From NCBI GenBank assembly GCA_020850025.1, contig JADZFI010000361.1, positions 1 to 10,618 of the forward strand: a stretch of 10,618 nucleotides of DNA, written 5' to 3'. Below are positions 7,106-10,618 of this stretch, piece after piece. The notes under the pieces are model-generated. The model was not told the DNA's origin. It worked only from the letters and a program-made list of their open reading frames with translations, and did no database searches. The number at the start of each line of letters is the position of its first letter. Positions within the stretch are counted from its first letter, which is position 1. The position numbers and the translations under genes are program-made. The DNA comes from Saprospiraceae bacterium. Lineage in GTDB: Bacteria > Bacteroidota > Bacteroidia > Chitinophagales > Saprospiraceae.

Positions 7106-7227
7106 GAGGCTGTCTCTTTATTAGATTTTACCGCAGAGTCGGAGAGGCGCAGAGGTTTTGATAATCAATGCTATACAACTCAGCGCCTCTCCGACTCTGC
7201 GGTAAAATTTACTTATGAGACACCCTC
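7106..7227. repeat. 122-bp imperfect inverted repeat element
   Basis: Arms 7106-7154 and 7179-7227 pair over 49 positions with six mismatches and no gaps, around a 24-nt AT-rich spacer. The inner 26 bp (7125-7150 with 7183-7208) are perfect. Each arm carries the TTTTACCGCAGAG core also found at 2714-2832. The element occupies most of the space between the end of the TPR gene and the start of the DUF1801 gene. RNA from either strand could form a long stem, but no U tract follows. Confidence 0.9.
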
Positions 7228-7230
7228 CAG

Positions 7231-7276
7231 CCCAAGCCGAACGCCAACTCGAACACTCGCACACTCAAACACACTT
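7231..7276. repeat. Degenerate CACTCR-rich short repeat
   Basis: Loosely repeated CGAACNC, AACACTCG, CACACTC and AAACACAC words of about 7-8 bp follow directly on the inverted repeat and reach the TPR gene stop. They resemble a decayed tandem array like the others in the window; periodicity is weak. Confidence 0.4.
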
Positions 7277-9097
7277 TCACTGCACTTTATCCCCCCTCAA
7301 AATCCGGAACCGCTTTCGGGCATCCACCGCGAATACGCTGCCGGAATAATCCAGGAAGATCTTTTCATAAATGCCTTTGGCCTTTTCCAGGTCATTCATG
7401 CGCAGTTCAAATATCTGGGCAAGGGCGTATAAAGCGTTATCGGCACGGATATCGTCTTTGTATTTATCTGCCACCTCTTCATACAGAGGAATGGCTTTTT
7501 CAAAATTGCGCTGTTTCTCCCAAATGCGGGCTTTCAGGTACAAAATATCGTCCTGCAGGGAATGTTCCGGAAAGTCGCGGGCGAGGGTATCCAGCTTTAA
7601 AAAAGCTTCGTCGTACCGGTTTTGCAATACGAGCAATTCCGCCGCTGCATACAGGGATATGGCATCGGAGGTGGTGTCCAGATTCAGGTTGTCCATGATG
7701 AACACTGAAAGATCCAGGGCATCGTTGGCGATCATCTTGGAAGTAGAGGCTTTCAACACATCAAACTGCGCCTGTGCCCACTGGAAGTCGCCATTGAAGT
7801 ACGAAAGTCGTGCATTCTTGAACCGCGCTTCCTGTCCGATGGTATCTTCCTTAAAGGCTTTATCCACCTGACTGTACAGCAGGGTGCTTTCCCAAATATC
7901 GCCGTGCATCAGGTAATAGTCGCCCAGATCAATCTTCAATCGGGCCATTACGTTCTGGCGGATGCCTGGGGTCTGCTTCAGTTCTTCCAGCAGTTGAATG
8001 GCTTTGGGCAGGTTGCGCATGTAAATCGCTTCAAGTTCGGCCAGTTGCAGGATGATGGGCGCACTCTGGCTGCTTTTGCCGTATTGCGAGAGGAAGGCTT
8101 CGTATTCCGTTTCCAAAATGACGAGATCCTGTTGGGTGTAGTTCAGCCCTTCGGTGATCTTCCGCCGCCGGCATTGCATGGCCTCCTGTTTGGCATCGAA
8201 GAAGAACGGGCTGGTTTGCCCTTTTTCCGTCATCACATATTCATAGGCGGCGATGGCCGTTTCGTAATCCCGGGCTTCGGCGGCATCATCAGCCAGGCGC
8301 ATCACGCGCTGACCACTTTCCCCGAGGCGTTTATCCAGTGCCTTGTACTGGCGCAGGGCACTTTTGAAATCCTTACGCTGCACGAACGACCAGGCCAGCA
8401 GTTCGATGTAGTCAGGATTTTCATTTTGCTGAATGCGGGCATACAATTGCGTCTGAAGTTCCTGCAGATCCTCCGGGCCTAGGGTGCGGGCAAAAATGGT
8501 TTGCAGGGAAGGAAGTTTACCCGGGTCTGATTCCAGCGCATTGAGGTACTGCTCGGTCATTTTCTTTGGCTCGCCTTTTCTGCGGTAGAGATCGCCCAGA
8601 TTGTAGGCAAAACGGTTGGGATCGCGGGTAAGCTGAGCGCCGCGTTCGTAGGTTTTTACCGCGTAGTCGAACTTGGAATCGTTCTGAAACATATTGGCCA
8701 GGCGGATGACGGCGGCATAATCGGAAGCCATTTTATCGATGGCTTTCTGGTACTGCGCCTCTGCCTCGGCTGTTTTGCCTTGTTCTTCATATATCTGACC
8801 ATATACCACGAACAACACGTTGTTTTCCGGCTGATCCTTGATCTGCTTTTTGACTGCTTTTTCGGCGTCTTCCCACTTTTCCAGCTTGGTCAGGCAATCA
8901 ATATAGCGCATGAAATAGTAGTCGCTCTTGCGTTCTTTCTCCACCAACTGACCATACAAGGCCGCCGCTTTTTCAAATTCTCCATCGGAAAAATACTGAT
9001 TGGCCAAATTGGGATCGGCCGTCTGGGCAGACAATGCTGCACCGAACAGACTAAAAACCAGGGTAACCAGTAGCGATTTCAAAACTGAGTGTAACAT
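7277..9097 (-). CDS. Secreted tetratricopeptide-repeat protein
   Basis: A 606-residue protein read from ATG 9095-9097. It opens with a signal peptide (MLHSVLKSLL, then a hydrophobic stretch to ALSAQ at about residue 25), so it is exported, probably to the periplasm. The rest is helical TPR repeats. Clear units include ANQYFSDGEFEKAAALYGQL (29-48), a second ending with paired Glu-Ala-Glu helices near 100, AYNLGDLYRRKGEPKKM, and near the C-terminus YLKARIWEKQRNFEKAIPLY and ALYALAQIFELRMNDLEKA. Such proteins are protein-protein scaffolds; gliding, secretion or outer-membrane assembly are possible roles, but nothing here selects one. A Bacteroidota-type promoter 36-64 bp upstream of the ATG supports this start, because a longer in-frame TTG start (9158-9160) would fall inside the -33 element. 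TGA at 7277-7279. Confidence 0.85.
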   Translation of the reverse strand: MLHSVLKSLLVTLVFSLFGAALSAQTADPNLANQYFSDGEFEKAAALYGQLVEKERKSDYYFMRYIDCLTKLEKWEDAEKAVKKQIKDQPENNVLFVVYGQIYEEQGKTAEAEAQYQKAIDKMASDYAAVIRLANMFQNDSKFDYAVKTYERGAQLTRDPNRFAYNLGDLYRRKGEPKKMTEQYLNALESDPGKLPSLQTIFARTLGPEDLQELQTQLYARIQQNENPDYIELLAWSFVQRKDFKSALRQYKALDKRLGESGQRVMRLADDAAEARDYETAIAAYEYVMTEKGQTSPFFFDAKQEAMQCRRRKITEGLNYTQQDLVILETEYEAFLSQYGKSSQSAPIILQLAELEAIYMRNLPKAIQLLEELKQTPGIRQNVMARLKIDLGDYYLMHGDIWESTLLYSQVDKAFKEDTIGQEARFKNARLSYFNGDFQWAQAQFDVLKASTSKMIANDALDLSVFIMDNLNLDTTSDAISLYAAAELLVLQNRYDEAFLKLDTLARDFPEHSLQDDILYLKARIWEKQRNFEKAIPLYEEVADKYKDDIRADNALYALAQIFELRMNDLEKAKGIYEKIFLDYSGSVFAVDARKRFRILRGDKVQ

Positions 9098-9132
9098 GTG
9101 CTTGGTTGTTTTTTGGATGGTGTCCAGAAAGG

Positions 9133-9161
9133 CAAAAGTAACGTTTGTTTCCTGCTCCAAA
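9133..9161 (-). promoter_or_regulatory. Bacteroidota-type promoter of the TPR gene
   Basis: On the minus strand, TTTG (9158-9161) and TACTTTTG (9133-9140) are separated by 17 bp. The second element is an exact match to TAnnTTTG, the -7 box of the Bacteroidota primary sigma factor; the first matches the -33 TTTG. The spacing is slightly shorter than the usual 19 or so. Transcription would begin around 9125-9129, giving a leader of about 30 nt before ATG 9097. The 56-bp palindrome begins about 17 bp upstream of the -33 box, where a regulator could bind. Confidence 0.6.
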
Positions 9162-9177
9162 GTCTGTGCAGCTGACA

Positions 9178-9233
9178 GTTTTGGCGAATAGTATCGGGGT
9201 GACTGCAGTTACCCCGATACTATTTGCCAAAAC
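9178..9233. repeat. 56-bp near-perfect palindrome upstream of the TPR gene
   Basis: The 28-nt half-sites pair with only two exceptions, 9186/9225 and 9201/9210; both are G against T. The centre is CTGCAG (9203-9208), so there is no real loop. It lies 113 bp beyond the stop of the flippase-like gene and about 17 bp upstream of the TPR gene -33 box. It may be a regulator-binding site, a cruciform-forming site or a mobile palindromic element. No T tract supports an intrinsic terminator. Confidence 0.88.
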
Positions 9234-9278
9234 AACCAAAAGGGCCCATAGGTTGCATCATGCGGTTCTGATCAGCCC

Positions 9279-9291
9279 GGAACGGAGTTCC
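9279..9291. repeat. Small GGAAC/GTTCC inverted repeat
   Basis: GGAAC (9279-9283) and GTTCC (9287-9291) flank a 3-nt spacer. It is a short stem-loop in the 3' region of the flippase-like gene, just before the heptamer array, with no T run after it on either strand. Its function is unknown. Confidence 0.45.
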
Positions 9292-9298
9292 AGAATAC

Positions 9299-9354
9299 AC
9301 CGTCAGCCGTCTACCGTCAGCCGTCCACCGTCTACCGTAAACCGTCTACCGTTT
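9299..9354. repeat. Heptanucleotide array at the 3' end of the flippase-like gene
   Basis: Eight units of 7 bp on the pattern (A/G)CCGT(C/A/T)N: ACCGTCA, GCCGTCT, ACCGTCA, GCCGTCC, ACCGTCT, ACCGTAA, ACCGTCT, ACCGTTT. The array overlaps the last two codons and the TAG stop (9346-9348), so the array sequence now terminates the gene. Confidence 0.9.
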
Positions 9355-10431
9355 TATTCTTGCCGAAACCCAGGCCGGCACCACAATGGCTCCGGCAATT
9401 AAATAGCCGTAGTAGGCCATGCCTCGCCAGAGAATGGCTACAATCATGCCGATTCCGGTGGGGGCATAATCGGAGATGAACCCGGCCAGGGCAATTTCTG
9501 CCAATCCGGCAGCGCCGGGGGTTGGGCTGAAGGCCATGATGACGAACATGGCCACCAGGCGGGCATAGATAAAGGCCTGTGTTCCGCCGTCAATGGGCGT
9601 GGTGGGCACAATGGCGATGATCAGGCAATTGATCATAAGGAACTTGCTGGTCCAGGCTCCGAGGGCGCCGGTGAGCACTTTTACGTGGTATTTCCAGTTT
9701 TGCCTGCCCAATTCTCTGGCGGCCAGCTCAAATTCTTCCCCCCACCAGCTTAGTTTGGCCGACCACCTTTTTAACCACGAAATGCCGGCCAGCCAGTGCA
9801 TGGCTTTGCGGGCTAACTGCGGCCTGATAAACACAAAAAAAGTCAGCACGACAAAGTAAAACACCATCATGCTGTAAGTGAAAAACAGCACGCTGGAGGC
9901 CAGATTCTGGTCGGAATAGGAGGTCATGCCCGGGTAGAGCATGGGCGGACCATAAATGCTCAACAACAGCGGCAGCAGGATGACGAAGAATCCTGTATCG
10001 CAGATCATGGTGTAAAAAATGGCCGCTGCGGTGCGTCCGGCGGGCACTTTTTCCTGGGTGAGCACAAAAAGCATCACAAAGGGGCCGCCTTTGCTGGTGG
10101 GTGTCAGCGCGCTGCTGAATTCCCAAATGACGATGAGCTCCAGGCATTTTTTCCAGGAAAACTGATCTCCTGTGAGGGTTTTTAAGCGAAATGCATAAAA
10201 AAAGTGCCGGGCAATGAGCAACAACAAGGCAGCGCCAATCCAGGCAAAAGCGTGTCCGCTCCAGGAGATGGACCGGAATTTTTCCGCATCAAATTGTCGG
10301 TAGAACAAATACCCAACGGCAGCCAGTCCCAACGCCACGGGCAGGATCATGCGCGAAAGGCGCAAGGAACGCACAAATTCCTGGCGTTCGGTTTCTCCGA
10401 TGGACGGAGGCAGGTTGGGGGAATCTTGCAT
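9346..10431 (-). CDS. Flippase-like membrane protein, lysylphosphatidylglycerol synthase TM-domain (UPF0104/YbhN) family
   Basis: A 361-residue polytopic inner-membrane protein with about seven to eight hydrophobic segments (roughly 29-46, 60-78, 136-160, 180-203, 252-275, 287-301, 326-353). The two conserved loops of the family are present: SSALTPTSKGGPF (106-118), equivalent to the usual ALxPxxxGG, and FSPTPGAAGLAE (301-312). It matches the membrane half of MprF and the stand-alone YbhN/AglD-like proteins, thought to move lipids across the membrane. No aminoacyl-transferase domain is attached, so it should not make lysyl-PG. I chose ATG 10429-10431. A longer frame from TTG 10525-10527 would add about 32 Ser/Asn/Pro/Gln-rich residues encoded wholly by the upstream heptamer/octamer array. 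The stop codon TAG (9346-9348) and the last two codons lie in another heptamer array. Confidence 0.85.
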   Translation of the reverse strand: MQDSPNLPPSIGETERQEFVRSLRLSRMILPVALGLAAVGYLFYRQFDAEKFRSISWSGHAFAWIGAALLLLIARHFFYAFRLKTLTGDQFSWKKCLELIVIWEFSSALTPTSKGGPFVMLFVLTQEKVPAGRTAAAIFYTMICDTGFFVILLPLLLSIYGPPMLYPGMTSYSDQNLASSVLFFTYSMMVFYFVVLTFFVFIRPQLARKAMHWLAGISWLKRWSAKLSWWGEEFELAARELGRQNWKYHVKVLTGALGAWTSKFLMINCLIIAIVPTTPIDGGTQAFIYARLVAMFVIMAFSPTPGAAGLAEIALAGFISDYAPTGIGMIVAILWRGMAYYGYLIAGAIVVPAWVSARIKR

Positions 10432-10437
10432 GGAGTC

Positions 10438-10534
10438 TGGACTGTTGGACTGTTGGACGATGGACGATGGACTGTTGGACGTTGGACTGTTAGGCTTTTT
10501 GACGTTGGACTGTTGGACGTTGGACAATGGACTT
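10438..10534. repeat. Mixed 7/8-bp tandem array upstream of the flippase-like gene
   Basis: Units are TGGACTGT (8 bp) and TGGACGA or TGGACGT (7 bp), eleven recognisable copies interrupted once at 10491-10505. The array begins 7 bp upstream of the chosen ATG, so it forms the leader of the gene. It stays open in frame to a TTG at 10525-10527 and would encode Ser-Asn-Ser-Pro-rich sequence if translated. Confidence 0.85.
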
Positions 10535-10572
10535 GCACTCGGTAAAGTATTATTTAGCAGTTAACCTGATCC

Positions 10573-10618
10573 CAAGTCCATTGTCTAATAGTCTATTGCC
10601 CAACAGTCCAACGTCCAA
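10573..10618. repeat. Inverted copy of the upstream heptamer array
   Basis: Reverse-complement units (AGTCCA, ACGTCCA) of the array at 10438-10534. The inner 13 bp (10573-10585) pair exactly with 10523-10535 across a 37-nt spacer, and CCAACAGTCCAACGTC (10600-10615) matches further inside the left array. It runs to the window edge and may continue. Confidence 0.8.

Noticed and set aside
7106..7227. Intrinsic transcription terminator
   Set aside because: The stem is much longer than usual, not GC-rich at the base, and no T tract follows on either strand.
9098..9160. Longer start (TTG 9158-9160) for the TPR protein
   Set aside because: It overlaps the -33 promoter element and would bury the signal peptide that begins at ATG 9095-9097.
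10432..10527. Longer N-terminus of the flippase-like protein from TTG 10525-10527
   Set aside because: It is translated repeat DNA rich in Ser, Asn, Pro and Gln; an ATG follows directly after the array at 10429-10431.

Overview
The window looks like a chromosomal segment of a Bacteroidota bacterium, most likely of the Saprospiria/Lewinella type (the phylum is well supported, the class is a guess). The grounds are: a FucP/GluP-type sugar MFS transporter of the form common in that phylum; signal peptides ending in S-A-Q; absence of Shine-Dalgarno sequences before the starts; one good Bacteroidota-type promoter (TTTG, 17 bp, TACTTTTG) before the TPR gene; and gene boundaries crowded with short tandem repeats. 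No rRNA, tRNA, CRISPR array, transposase or phage gene is visible.

Layout, left to right. 9-1442 (-) is a radical SAM enzyme of the MJ0619/tetraether-synthase (Tes) type (COG1964). Five bases separate it from 1448-2647 (-), a secreted CapA-like metallophosphatase-fold protein, so the two probably form one transcript. 2834-4174 (-) is a secreted zinc-dependent phospholipase C / S1-P1 nuclease-type protein. It diverges from 4329-5600 (+), a sugar:proton symporter, the only plus-strand gene. That gene converges, with 3 bp between stops, on pheS (5604-6635, -). Then come a DUF1801 protein (6707-7090, -), a secreted TPR protein (7277-9097, -) and a flippase-like membrane protein of the LPG-synthase TM family (9346-10431, -). 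The genes are mostly unrelated housekeeping or envelope functions; only the CapA/radical SAM pair looks like a functional unit.

The most unusual content is repeat DNA. Almost every gene boundary has its own array: heptamers at 2531-2628, 9299-9354, 10438-10534 and 10573-10618; octamers at 6648-6679; nonamers at 3982-4026; a roughly 35-bp unit at 2714-2832. There are also a 122-bp imperfect inverted repeat (7106-7227) and a 56-bp near-perfect palindrome (9178-9233). Several of these enter coding sequence. A heptamer array forms most of the signal-peptide n-region of the CapA-like protein. A repeat-rich block sits between the signal peptide and the zinc-binding Trp of the phospholipase/nuclease-like enzyme. 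A heptamer array supplies the stop codon of the flippase-like gene. I see no complete new multi-gene system; the repeat invasion of secreted-protein N-termini and the Tes-like enzyme are the best leads.
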